Source: Bactericera cockerelli
Taxonomy: Eukaryota; Arthropoda; Insecta; Hemiptera; Triozidae
Direction: 5' to 3'
Assembly: GCA_024516035.1 (NCBI GenBank)
Contig: CM044964.1
Location: 20,590,931 to 20,654,930, forward strand
DNA: 64,000 nt
Part shown: positions 1 through 9,692 of the stretch, in pieces
Position numbering within the stretch: position 1 is the stretch's first letter
Layout: the number at the start of each line of letters is the position of its first letter
The notes under the pieces: model-generated
Database searches by the model: none
Seen by the model: only the letters and a program-made list of their open reading frames with translations
Told to the model about the DNA's origin: nothing
Translations under genes and position numbers: made by a program

Positions 1-83
1 CTCAACCTCTCCATTCAGTTAAAAGAAATTCCCAGTCATCAAGACAAACACTCTTCCTCAATCTCTCCATTCTGTTCTTCTGA
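1..83 (-). repeat. Possible tandem copy of the IQUB 3' coding end
   Basis: The end of the IQUB frame (about 52-100) and the bases just beyond its stop (1-50) share CTCAA-CTCTCCATTC and ATTC-TCATCAA in the same order, about 57 bp apart. The array, if real, continues outside the window. Confidence 0.4.
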
Positions 84-1022
84 GCATTCAAAATCATCAA
101 ACGCCGTGCCTTGCATGACCAAGATATTCTTCACGTAGTATTCCAAGCGCTGAAGATTGCCGAAACGTTCCCGAGCGTTCATGTTTATCCGCCACACGTT
201 TCGAATGAACGCGGATGAATACAAAGTTTGCACATGTCGCACACACACGTGATTGGCTAGTTCCTCTTTCGTCAGCAGAATGTTGTTCCAGGGCGTCCAA
301 TCCAAATGGATGATCCAGCGAGTGAGGCGCAACTTGAAGAGATCTTCACATCCGCTAATCGGGGATCGAGATCCCCACAAGGTCACGATGTTATGCACTG
401 TTTCTTCGTGGATGAGAAATGCGACAGGGGAAAGGGTGCAGCGTCTCAACTCTGAGTGGCGCAGTTTGATCAACATTGTCGTGTACTGAGAAAAGTCTTC
501 CCGCTGGTTGCCGACTTCACGCGTGTAGAAACACTTCTTGCACATGCGCAGAACTTCGTTCGAGAAACTCTCTGTTTGAAAATGATCCGCGTGTTTGGTT
601 TTCAGACAGTGATTGCAGTAGTGTAGCTCTGGACCGCAGGTCGGGGGACATTTTCTGTCGAGGATCTTGCCCATGTTGGGGTTCACAGCGCGGGATGTGA
701 TGTACTTGAGGAAGTGGAGCTCGATACGGGCACGCAACGGTTCCATTTGAGTTCCAGCGGCGATGGAGTGATTCAAATAATCGATTTCTCTGTTGATCAA
801 ACTCAAAATTCTCTCGGTCAGACGAATCTCTTTGTTTTCGTTGATGAGAAACTCACGCACGTGGAGCAACAAATCAACGCGTTCCTCCAAGGTACTATCC
901 CGTTTCTTCAACGTCTTATAAATGTTTTTCAGTTGAGCGCACCGCTGAGACTGCGGTGTTACAATAATCACAGGAGCCCCTTTGGTTTTCTTCAACTGCA
1001 ATGGCTTTACCGTCTCGTTCAA
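39..1022 (-). CDS. IQUB: IQUB-like protein, C-terminal part (327 codons, shifted frame)
   Basis: This continues the IQUB homology one frame off from the upstream part. The apparent first codon is TTG, so it is not an independent gene start; the frame is open back to about 1111. Matching regions include LNREIDYLN-like helices, a CxxC pair cluster (YCNHCLKTKHADHF and MCKKCF) and LDWTPWNNILLTKEELANH, which mirrors the conserved SPWNxILLTKDE segment of IQUB. The two frames overlap by four bases. The simplest reading is a single-base indel, either an assembly error or a true lesion. A short intron is less likely because both frames look coding up to the junction. The stop is at 39-41. Confidence 0.8.
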   Translation of the reverse strand: MNETVKPLQLKKTKGAPVIIVTPQSQRCAQLKNIYKTLKKRDSTLEERVDLLLHVREFLINENKEIRLTERILSLINREIDYLNHSIAAGTQMEPLRARIELHFLKYITSRAVNPNMGKILDRKCPPTCGPELHYCNHCLKTKHADHFQTESFSNEVLRMCKKCFYTREVGNQREDFSQYTTMLIKLRHSELRRCTLSPVAFLIHEETVHNIVTLWGSRSPISGCEDLFKLRLTRWIIHLDWTPWNNILLTKEELANHVCVRHVQTLYSSAFIRNVWRINMNARERFGNLQRLEYYVKNILVMQGTAFDDFECSEEQNGEIEEECLS

Positions 1023-3397
1023 CTGTGTTTCAGCTCCACTCTGTCCTGTACTTGGCTTTTCAATGTGTGCACGCTTTTCTCCACCGCGATCAAACGTGTC
1101 AGGAACACCTTAAATTCTTCGAGGAGAATTTTGGAAGCGCACGCTCTCTTTAGATCAACACACTTGGTGCCAGAACTTTTCCTGCGTCGCGTCTCTACAG
1201 CCCGTCTATGTAGGTCGCTGTTCTTGAAGTTCCCCCACCAGCTTTGCAGGAAGATGTACAGCATGTACGCGTCCTCCTTCCTGTTCAGATAGAGTGGGGA
1301 GAGCATCACCTTCATCTGACGGACGCAACCACCCTCCTCCATTCTGTTCTTCAAAAACAAATCGTTTTCTCGCAGCTTTGCCACAATATTCCGTATTTCT
1401 TCGTCGTATTTCTCCATTAAATAATTCCTCCACTCACGTTGGATCCGTATCGCCATGGCCGCCTGGTACCCCAGGTCATATGCTGGGTTGGACACCCACC
1501 GTCCTGGACACAAGATAATATCACTTCTCTCGTCCACACAATAGTCCTCGCGATCCATCTGAGTAGACGTTGTCACCGTGGTAACGGTTGCCGTCTCAAG
1601 GAGTGGAAAAGCGGGCGTTTGAGCCTCTCTCGAGACAAGATTTCCCAGGTCAAACGGGCGCACCGTTTGTGAGCAAGCATTATAGTAGGTCACATGGGTT
1701 GTTCTATGTCGGTAACCTTTGACACCGCTGTCGGATTTTTGTGTGCAAGTTTCCTGAGGAACGACTGGTATTTCTTCAGTTTCAACTGCGAACTCCACGC
1801 GTAGAGAAATGATACGATACACGGGGTCAAGAGGAGGGAGATCATGCAGGCAGAGAGACTCATCGGTGTAGACTTGTGCATCGTCCGACAGAATAACGTT
1901 CAACTTTTCTCGACATGAAAGATCAACAAAATCCTTTTTCAAATACTTTTGCAAAGTCTTCAAACGATTCAAGATGAAGTTTTTCAATCTGCCGACGTTA
2001 AAATTTTCTGATAGCACCCAGTAAAGCACTTGTTCGTGTTTGAAACGCAATCGTAAGACCACTTTTTCACCTTTTTTTTCTTTCAGATTCACGTTTGGGT
2101 CCGACAGCCCTCTCACCATTGGAAGAACATGTTTTTTCATCCTTTCCAGTATTTTCTTCATCCGTGTCTTATCAACACCTCTCTCACGACGATACTTCAG
2201 AGCAAGGATGTGCACAAGTTGCTTCCTCACAGCTCTTGACAGTTCGGGAGCTTGGCGTCGCGCTTTGTCTCGCGGAAAATCGAAGGTAGGATTTATAGGG
2301 GGTATCCCCACCAGGCGATTACAAGAGACTAGTGTTTCCCAATCTATGTGAGTCACAGGTGACTTTGGTTGTAAGATATCGAGCAGACTGCTGTCTTCTA
2401 TGTCGATACCAAGGTTGAGCAACCCTTGCAACGCGTTCACTTGGAAATCATTCAAAGACAACACTCGTGCAGGTTCCTGGATAATCGATTTTTCGCTCGG
2501 GTAGAATTGAATTGAAGGTTTTTTAACGTCATCCAAGGTGACTGGAACTTTAGCTACTTCTTCCTTGTGAACTTGTTTGTCCTCGGACTCCAGAACAGAG
2601 CGCTCTGTAAGCTTGTAGCTGATCCCGTGGTCAGAAGGCGCCAGGCGGTCTGTCCAGGATTGAATGACGTCTACTTTTAACTGAAGAGGCACTTTCTTCC
2701 AGTGGTTCTGTCCTTCATCGTAGAGAGTATCTTCAAGATCTTCAATCAGTTGCATGATTATTTCTTCCTCACTAGGAATTGTGGTCAGAAGTCTTCCTTC
2801 CAAGTCTTTTCCAAGAACACTTTTCAAATCAACTATCTCCTCTTCTTCTTTGATTAGTTCAAATAATTTCTCTTGGATGGTAACTGTGAGGTCTGATTGC
2901 ACATCTGGTACTGATTTCTGCACACTTCGTGGACGTGGTTCAAAAAAATGAACGCTTTCTTCCAAGCCTTCAATTTCTTGTGTGACGTAAGAAATCGAGG
3001 GTTTTTTCTTCACGTCATCAGGTTCAACAGTTTTGACAGCTTTCACAGGTTTCGCAGTCGGTTCTTTGGCGTCGGATTTTTCAGCAAGTGCAATGCGTGT
3101 GTCCAACCCGATGAGCGTTTTCTCCAAGTCCACGACGAGTTTGTTGACAAACACTTTCTTTTCTCCCACGGCCGTGACAGAGGAGGTGGTGGGCACATTT
3201 TTTTCCAAGCCAGATAAAAAAGCACTACGGATGTTATCTTCGAGATCTTTCAATTCCCCTTCAAGGTTTTTATTTGGGAGGTTTTCATTGGTTACTTGGT
3301 CTTTTCCTGTGAGGGTTTCTTCCAATCCAATATCAATTTTGTCTCGGAGATTTTCTTTCAAAGTAACAAAGGAGTCTTTTGGCGTGGATTTACTCAT
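1019..3397 (-). CDS. IQUB: IQUB-like protein, N-terminal and central part (792 codons, ends at a frame break)
   Basis: IQUB is known as an IQ-motif and ubiquitin-like protein of radial spokes in cilia and sperm flagella. Residues 1 to about 430 form an acidic and lysine-rich extension with recurring GLEE/DLED/DLEK-type motifs. A ubiquitin-like segment follows (about 438-535, starting VVLRLRFKHEQVLYWVL). The TYYNACSQTV stretch resembles the conserved region after the IQUB ubiquitin-like fold, and IRIQREWRNYLMEK fits an IQ calmodulin-binding motif. The start lies in an AAAATGAGT context. The frame stops at 1019, where the reading continues in another frame in the next entry. No intron is seen in 2.4 kb, unlike the neighbouring genes and vertebrate IQUB. 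Identity is strong; intactness is uncertain. Confidence 0.85.
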   Translation of the reverse strand: MSKSTPKDSFVTLKENLRDKIDIGLEETLTGKDQVTNENLPNKNLEGELKDLEDNIRSAFLSGLEKNVPTTSSVTAVGEKKVFVNKLVVDLEKTLIGLDTRIALAEKSDAKEPTAKPVKAVKTVEPDDVKKKPSISYVTQEIEGLEESVHFFEPRPRSVQKSVPDVQSDLTVTIQEKLFELIKEEEEIVDLKSVLGKDLEGRLLTTIPSEEEIIMQLIEDLEDTLYDEGQNHWKKVPLQLKVDVIQSWTDRLAPSDHGISYKLTERSVLESEDKQVHKEEVAKVPVTLDDVKKPSIQFYPSEKSIIQEPARVLSLNDFQVNALQGLLNLGIDIEDSSLLDILQPKSPVTHIDWETLVSCNRLVGIPPINPTFDFPRDKARRQAPELSRAVRKQLVHILALKYRRERGVDKTRMKKILERMKKHVLPMVRGLSDPNVNLKEKKGEKVVLRLRFKHEQVLYWVLSENFNVGRLKNFILNRLKTLQKYLKKDFVDLSCREKLNVILSDDAQVYTDESLCLHDLPPLDPVYRIISLRVEFAVETEEIPVVPQETCTQKSDSGVKGYRHRTTHVTYYNACSQTVRPFDLGNLVSREAQTPAFPLLETATVTTVTTSTQMDREDYCVDERSDIILCPGRWVSNPAYDLGYQAAMAIRIQREWRNYLMEKYDEEIRNIVAKLRENDLFLKNRMEEGGCVRQMKVMLSPLYLNRKEDAYMLYIFLQSWWGNFKNSDLHRRAVETRRRKSSGTKCVDLKRACASKILLEEFKVFLTRLIAVEKSVHTLKSQVQDRVELKHS

Positions 3398-3965
3398 TTT
3401 CTTTTTTTTTCAAGAGAACTTAATCAGATATGAAGGTAAGTTATTGTCAATTTTTGCAGTCTCATTAAAATCTTTTATAATGTATCTTGAAGTGTGCAAA
3501 ACACAAATTGAGTTTATCTTTCCTCATTTGAAGTTAATTTATTGGTGAATGTACAATACTCAGTTCCTTGATAGTTAAAATGGCTATTTACCAGTCACAC
3601 AATGTTCATTTTCAGTATTTAAGTAGCTCATCACTCGTGATTTCTAATAATTATGAGTGATAATCTCCAGCCAACTCAAAAGTCGGCTAGTTCCGAACTA
3701 CATGTTACTATGGGCAATAATCGTGAGAACTTGAAATTTTTCTTTAAAAGTCATTAAACCCTTGGGAACTGCAAGCTGGCCTGGCTTGTTAGGTAGGGTT
3801 GGCTAGTCCGTTCTCTGTTTATAGTCCTCTAGCAAGAAAGTGGTCTTCTCCCCCTACGACCTAATTAACACTGTGACCAAATGAAATCTATTGTAATACT
3901 TCACCCAATACGGGTTGGACAAGAAAAAGCAAGCCTCAAATGTTTTTTACTTGGGAGGAAAAATA
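3398..3965. other. Intergenic, upstream of IQUB
   Basis: AT-rich flank with no coding signal. About 3735-3880 is a diverged, reverse-oriented fragment of SINE family S8 (the TTGGCTAGTCCGTTCTCTG head and adjacent text), similar to 40805-40925. Confidence 0.5.
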
Positions 3966-5607
3966 CAGGGTGATTCAGAAAAGTACCGTCAAACGTTAAC
4001 CACATATTCTATGGGCTAGTTAAGGAGGGGTCAACTCTATAAAAGAAAGTGCGCAAATGCCTCCAAACGGAGGTACACGCCCCTTAAGGTGTTTTTAAAC
4101 AATCGAAATTTTCATTTTACGGCTTACCTATTTGGGATATCGCAATGTGGTAAAAAAATCACTCTCAATACTAGATAGCACCTTTCTTTTGGCACAAAAT
4201 TTAACACCATTCCAATGTCAGGGGCGGTCTCAGGAGGGTCAGATGGTAGAAAAAAGGTTCTAACTTTTTAGTCGTTGCTTATAATTGAATTTGGTTTTCA
4301 CCCTATTAAAACGTCTGTCATTGTCTACAAAAATGTTCTGAATAATTTTTTTCTTAAACCAACACAAACGCTTGAAAATCGAAATTGAAGGGCTTAAGCC
4401 GAAATAAGATTTACAGCAAATGTTCCACATGGGCTCCTCTGGCTTCAATGCAGACCTCCATACGCCTTCGAAAAGATTGAAGAACACGTTCAAATATTCC
4501 AGGTGTATTTCTTTGCTAAATAATGAATTGGCTGAAAATTCTTGTTCTAAAATTGTATGCTAGTTGCATAGGTTTCAAAACTTAATGCGGTTTTAAAATC
4601 TTCAATTTCAATTTTCAAGCGTTTGTGTTGGTTTGAGAAAAAAATTATTCAGAACATTTTTGTAGACAATGACAGACATTTTAATTGGGTGAAAACTAAA
4701 TTCAATTACAAGCAACGACTAAAAAGTTAGAACCTTTTGACATTTTCATGTCTTTGCTCTGGCACATAACCAAAATTATGTGACGAAATTGTGTAACGAA
4801 ATTATGTAACGATATTATGTAACGATATTATGTAACGATATTATGTAACGAAATATCGAATTGTAAAGGGAGAGAATTCTTCTAATATCGGATATCGATA
4901 TTATGGTTTCGATATTATCGATATACCTAATATCGATATTTTCGTTTCGATATTGCAACCCTAAGAGAAGAGGGAAAGTGTGTGTCATGCGCACAATACG
5001 AAATTTGGTCAGTTGGGTTTTGGACCTTGAATAGTAAAGATGAAAATGTCGAAATGGTTGCAGACTCGTATGCAAGCGTTTTTTTAAACAAAAATTTAAC
5101 ATTGCTTTCAACTGCATGGTCATATCAGTAGTCACCGTGGCAGAGTGAGTTAGCGCGCTAGGCATTGTACGCATGGTGACCTGGGTTCGATTCCCAGCGG
5201 GGCAGGAATTTTTTTTGATACAACTTGAACTTTGAAAGTGAAAAAAGAGAGAGAGAGAGAAAAAAAAAAAAAAAAAAAAATATCCGGCACTGATTTAGAA
5301 GAAATAATCTTCATTTATATTTTCTACCATCTGACCCTCCTGAGACCGCCCCTGACATTGGAATGGTGTTAAATTTTGTGCCAAAAGAAAGGTGCTATCT
5401 AGTATTGAGAGTGATTTTTTTACCACATTGCGATATCTCAAATAAGTAAGCCGTAAAATGAAAATTTCGATTGTTTATAAACACCTTAAGGGGCGTGTAC
5501 CTCCGTTAGGAGGCATTTGCTCACTTTCTTTTATAGAGTTGACCCCTCCTTAACTAGCCCATAGAATATGTGGTTAACGTTTGACGGTACTTTTCTGAAT
5601 CACCCTG
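3966..5607. mobile_element. Foldback DNA element with about 430-bp arms, right arm interrupted
   Basis: The left arm 3966-4395 starts CAGGGTGATTCAGAAAAG. It is the reverse complement of 4603-4738 (inner part) plus about 5320-5607 (outer part). TA lies on both sides (3964-3965 and 5608-5609), fitting Tc1/mariner-type integration. The two halves of the right arm are separated by 4739-5319, which has no counterpart on the left and must be a later insertion. No transposase is encoded, so the element is non-autonomous. Confidence 0.85.
4739..5319 (+). mobile_element. Insertion inside the foldback right arm, with tRNA-like segment
   Basis: It holds about six 13-bp ATTATGTAACGAT-type repeats (4770-4860) and a palindrome-rich ATCGATATTA tract. 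A tRNA-like head lies at 5138-5205 (GTGGCAGAGTGAGTTAGCGCG, then GGGTTCGATTCCC as B box; local family S7). GA and poly-A tracts near 5250-5280 look like a retroposon tail. No clear target duplication was found. Confidence 0.6.
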
Positions 5608-5631
5608 TATATTTTGTGAGAAAATTCCGGC

Positions 5632-5705
5632 TAACCTGGGATTGAACCCAGTTTTAACTCGACCACGGGCAGTAGTCACAACAGTTACACCACGGAAGCA
5701 AAGGC
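5632..5705 (-). repeat. tRNA-headed SINE fragment (family S5 head)
   Basis: Reverse-strand text reads CTTCCGTGGTGTAACTG and GACTACTGCCCG, then a B-box-like GGTTCAATCCC. It matches the head at 47893-47960. Confidence 0.6.
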
Positions 5706-5834
5706 TGTCTACGCGTGAAAAATACTTTTTTAGAGATAATTGTGACCCGGAACCACTTTCGCATTACTTCAGGGCACTTTACCTGTACACGCATGCCATT
5801 CTGGAAGTGGAAAATCGCGCTCAGAATTTTCTTC

Positions 5835-6003
5835 ATTTTTTAAGCTTTATTAGGAGGACAAAGTACAATGGTAACAGTATAAAATTAAGAAAAAAAAAAA
5901 CAAACAAATGACAAAATAAATAAGTAAAAAAGAAAATAACAATAATGTCCTACCTAAAGGGCGGGGTTATTGCCTGTGGCCTCTTCCACCCAACCCTTTT
6001 TTC
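5835..6003 (-). repeat. Family C repeat (LINE-tail-like with conserved hairpin)
   Basis: Reverse strand begins GGGTTGGGTGGAAGAG, then contains part of the GCC-GGCAATAACCCCGCCC core, then an AT-rich body ending AATAAAGC. Other copies lie near 14.3, 15.1, 26.4, 31.0, 34.7, 44.7 and 57.8 kb. Confidence 0.7.
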
Positions 6004-6049
6004 TCCGGCCGGGATTCAAATTAATGATACATCAGTTTAAAAAACTCAC

Positions 6050-6332
6050 CATTCTCGATACACAATGGCGGGCCGATGCCGATCGAATATCTGAGTCATG
6101 AGCGGGCCATAAGTCAATGGCACGGTCTGCTGCTTCACACACGGGCCGAAGGAAGTAACAAAACAAGGGTTCGGTGCTGCACCCCGCTTGCTCCTCGTTT
6201 TTTTGGACCAAAAGTTTCGCAGGGGCGCCTCGGGGGGGGAGGGGGGCACGTCGGCCGCTAGACCCTCAGGGGCGGCCTCGACCCTCCACCCGTCACCACC
6301 ATTGTCGACAATCACCCAGGAGGATAGTTTGT
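6050..6332 (-). CDS. F-box gene exon 3
   Basis: The acceptor is TCTCTCAG|AC and the donor GAATG|GTGAGT. The exon is 283 bp, phase 1 in and phase 2 out. A proline/alanine-rich insert (about 40 residues, AAPEGLAADVPPSPPEAP and after) lies between GGDGWRVE and CFVTSFG, longer than the loop I recall in vertebrate relatives. Confidence 0.8.
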
Positions 6333-8860
6333 CTGAGAGAAGAGAAGAGAAGGATATTTTATTAATTATTTTTAAAGTTTGTCTGAGAAAAGAAAAGAAA
6401 TATGGATATTTTATCAATTCTTTTTTAAAGATTCTGAAATTTTGTCTTTTCAATTTATATTTTAAAAAATCTGGTGTAAACATCACACGACTTTCCTTAT
6501 CGCCCAAAAAGAAGTCGAATTCCGCCACTGGTGACTCAACGGTAACAGATAGTTAAAAACAAGTGCCTAATTCGTAATCAGCACCTCAAAATCATTGGAT
6601 TTGATATGTCGCAACCCCCCATCTAGGGTGAATAATTAAAAAGTTAGTCCAAGCAAGTCCCCCCAAAATACCGTAAATTGGGGCTGGGTTCCAAAAAGTT
6701 CAAGATATCAAAAAAATGATCTGAGTACACCCCTATTATTTTTTTTAATCCGAGAAAATGATGTTCTCTAACTTTTTTCGTATCTTTAACCAATTCAAAG
6801 AAGCGGCGGTTGCGGCCAATATTTGCGGCCCTGCGGCTGCATCTTGCGACCGATTTCAACCAAAAGTTTCGTGGTTCGTCTGGTGTGTAAAATTAATTTG
6901 AATACCAAATTTCAAGTCTCTAGCTCTTACCGTTCTCGAGATATCCTGTTTACACACAGACAGACAGACGCACGGACCAATGGCTGAAAACAACTTTTTT
7001 GGTATCCTGAGGCTATGATTCGTCCAGAAATGTGAAAAACTGGGTAGGTCAAATTTTCGACGAATACAATACTTTCCTTATTATAGGATAAGGAAAGTAA
7101 AAAATGGTTATTTCATTAAAGATAGTGTAGCGCAAAATTAGCTCAGTAGATAATCACTCGCTTATCATACAGAAGACCCCTGGTTCGATCCCCCGAGCCC
7201 ACAAAAAAGACAGTAGAAAACTGTTTTTACAGGTTCTTCATTAAAATTAAAACCTGTATTTTGAGCAATAAGCAATTTTTTTCCCCGAAAAAAAAAGCAT
7301 ACCTTGTCCACAGGGGTTCTTTATCAGGTTGCACCCAAAGGGAGAGTTAGGGGACAGGAGGATGTACCAGCTGTTCCAAGGAATGGCCAGTTTCTCATCG
7401 GCACTCATGCCTTGTGTTAGCCCCGCCCAAGAAGCCCGGATTTTGAGCACTTGTCCCACAATCAGGGTGTTCCACTTTTTGCCTGGAATGGAACAGTGGT
7501 TTTTTTTTCACATGTGATGTAACAAAAAGTAGGATTGAATTAAATAGTTTTATCTATTTTTTTTTCCATTCTGAGTGTAATAGTGATTGATACTACTCTT
7601 GTAAGAAAATAAGATAAGAATAATACGTCGACCCTGCTTGAGCAGGATAAGGTAGAGTAAAAGAAGAAGAAGAAGAAGAAGACTACTCTTGTAAGAAATA
7701 AAGAAAATAAACATTTGTAAAAGAATAATCTCTATTTTGTATAGGTAAAACAAGAATTTAACTCTGTGTCAGACTAGGAAGAAGGCACTTAGTAATGCTG
7801 CGCTACCCACAAAAATTGTAAAGAGGCCTTGTGCTTCACCACAAATAAAATCATACATACATATATTTATTTATACTTATACACATCTATTTTAGTGTGA
7901 CTAGATTTATATGAACAAATATAAATCTTGAAGAATGGAGCACTCTACGAAGACATATGTGCATGTTGGTGAGCTCAGCAGTGAGAGAAGCATTTGAATA
8001 TTACAGTAATATGCTCACATTACGTGTTACACAATAAATTACAAACAGTGCCATATTAAGGCTGCAGGGGTGCCCTTGGCATTTCAAGGTGTGGAACCCC
8101 AAGATTGTACTGAGTTTATTCTAAAATACTGTTTGTAGAAACTTGAAATCGAAGCCAAGTGTCCTGAACACATATAGTAGTATCCAAAACCACTTTTATA
8201 GCACTGCAGGCAACATTTTTTCTAAATAATAGTAGAAATGTCGAAATATGTATTATGAAAAGAATATGTGTTTTTTGTCTCTCCATACTTATTTACTTCA
8301 GTCTCTAAACACAACCTAAGCCTTTCATAATAGGAACAACAGTGGAAGTCAGTTTTCCCTAGAGATCATTTCACAGATTAAGGTGTGATAGTCTCAGAGA
8401 CTATATCGCAATTTGTCACATGCTCATGTGTGACATCTATGGAAAGAATTCAGTGATATTATGAGAGTGCTAAATATCATGCCTCAGAGTAAAAGTAAGC
8501 AAAATGAGTTTGATTATTTTTCTTTAAAAAAAAAAAAAATAATAAAAAAAAAAACATTTCATCTGTACATTAAAAAAAACTGATTGACATTTAAAAAAAA
8601 GTGCTGAGAGTATTTATGTTCCATACTTCTGTGCTTCAGTGGCTGCACTAAATGTACACTGTCACACACTTTGTATGCTATATATTGAGCAAAAAATTGA
8701 TTAAAATAATAATAACAATTTTGAAAACAAGATAAAAATTAAACTTACAGACTCGACGACAATTGAGCAGGGTCTGTATCTCTACGTGGCAAAGAATCAA
8801 TTCAAGGACTTCATCGGGAAAGTAGGTGCCTTTTAGTTTTGAGCCATTGAGGGGGTCCAT
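6050..8860 (-). CDS. F-box/FBA-domain protein (FBXO2/6/44-like), three exons, C-terminus not found
   Basis: Proteins of this group are substrate receptors of SCF ubiquitin ligases; the FBA domain of vertebrate members binds glycoproteins. Three exons join in phase to 191 codons plus a split codon. The F-box (residues about 14-50) reads FPDEVLELILCHV, then TLLNCRRVC across the first junction, then KKWNTLI. The FBA start reads GCNLIKNPCGQ, then NGGDGWRVE (exon 3), then CFVTSFGPCVKQQ, and ends in the conserved PAIVYREW. The rest of the FBA beta-sandwich, about 90 residues in relatives, should follow in phase 2, but no matching exon is visible between 3.4 and 6.0 kb, a stretch filled by repeats. 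It may be truncated, or its last exon may be too diverged for me to see. Confidence 0.8.
6490..7098. mobile_element. Family L MITE in the F-box gene intron 2
   Basis: About 609 bp with ends ACTTTCCTTATC and ATAAGGAAAGT. It has an internal conserved tract around GGACCAATGGCTGAAAACAA. Related copies lie at 31078-31270 (partial), 45143-45765 and 45839-46280, with fragments near 19.7 and 27.75 kb. No open frame of size. Confidence 0.7.
7125..7205 (+). repeat. tRNA-like head of SINE family S1
   Basis: TTAGCTCAGTAGATAATCAC (A box) and GGTTCGATCCCC (B box), followed by ACAAAA. The anticodon loop is degenerate and there is no acceptor pairing, so it is not a working tRNA gene. Confidence 0.65.
7303..7482 (-). 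CDS. F-box gene exon 2
   Basis: The acceptor is CATTCCAG|GC and the donor CAAG|GTATGC. The exon is 180 bp, phase 1 in and phase 1 out, and completes the F-box and opens the FBA domain. Confidence 0.8.
7483..8748. other. Intron 1 of the F-box gene
   Basis: AT-rich. It holds a GAA run (7661-7680) and poly-A tracts (8525-8560). No further exon is seen. Confidence 0.5.
8749..8860 (-). CDS. F-box gene exon 1
   Basis: The ATG is at 8858-8860 in a GTGAAATGG context. It encodes 37 codons plus one base, covering the first half of the F-box. The donor reads GTCT|GTAAGT. Confidence 0.8.
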
Positions 8861-9002
8861 TTCACCTGGTGAATCCTTTTGGAAAATGTGATCATGATAT
8901 ATATTTTATTTTATATTATAGAGGAGAAAAAATCAGAACAATAAAATTTGTTATAAAGCCTACAACAACATGAATACTTGTGCTAACAATTTCTTGCTCA
9001 TC

Positions 9003-9115
9003 AGAGGGGAGGCATATAATATACGGGATGGGCAAGCTACAACACAGACCACAAGTAGGTACAATAGCTGCTCTTACATGGATACAAAATAAAAAAGGCT
9101 GTGAATAACTCATAA
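9003..9115 (+). repeat. SINE family S1, 3' part
   Basis: GGGAGGCATATAATATACGG, then CAAGCTACAACACAGACCAC and AATAAAAAAGGCTGTG match the tails of the S1 copies at 20.3-21.6 and 38.2 kb. Confidence 0.7.
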
Positions 9116-9605
9116 AAAATCAATTTTTTTTAAGATACCTAACATAATAGATTGAAACTTTACAGAAACTTCATAAAAACAGCAGTCAATCTCAGAAGAT
9201 GGAATTATTGGCTCACCTTGTTTGGAAATAAGAATGATGCCACCTGAGAAAACATCAAACAACAATGATTTGAGTGAGAGTCAGTAACACAGCTATATTG
9301 GAAAGTACAGCATACACAATATCTTTCAAGCAATCCTGTTGAAGAAAAACAATATACTGGATAGTTCATAAAGTTTGATTTAAGGGTAAAATTAATAGAC
9401 AACAAAAATTGGCTGTATGGAATGGCATTGCCTACCAATGCCAAAAAAAAAAAAAAAAAAAAATATAGACAACAAAATTGGATTCACAATTTTTATCATT
9501 CTCACTGTTCCAGAACTATTGGTCCAAAATTTGACTGTTCCAGGGTTTTAGATAAACTTACTGTGCACTGCAGATAAACTTACTGTGCGCTGCAACACAT
9601 CTATT

Positions 9606-9692
9606 ATAATAATAATAACTCTTTATTGACAAGAATAATATTGACAAAGGGTATGATTATTGCCTGAGGCAATCTCTGCCATCAAACCCTAT
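9606..9692 (-). repeat. Family C repeat, 5'/3' remnant
   Basis: ACTCTTTATTGACA plus the core ATTGCCTGAGGCAATCTCTG (reverse orientation). The hairpin arms ATTGCC/GGCAAT are retained although the loop changed. Confidence 0.65.

Noticed and set aside
1010..1115. Programmed frameshift in IQUB
   Set aside because: No slippery heptamer or obvious downstream structure at the overlap; a one-base indel explains it better.
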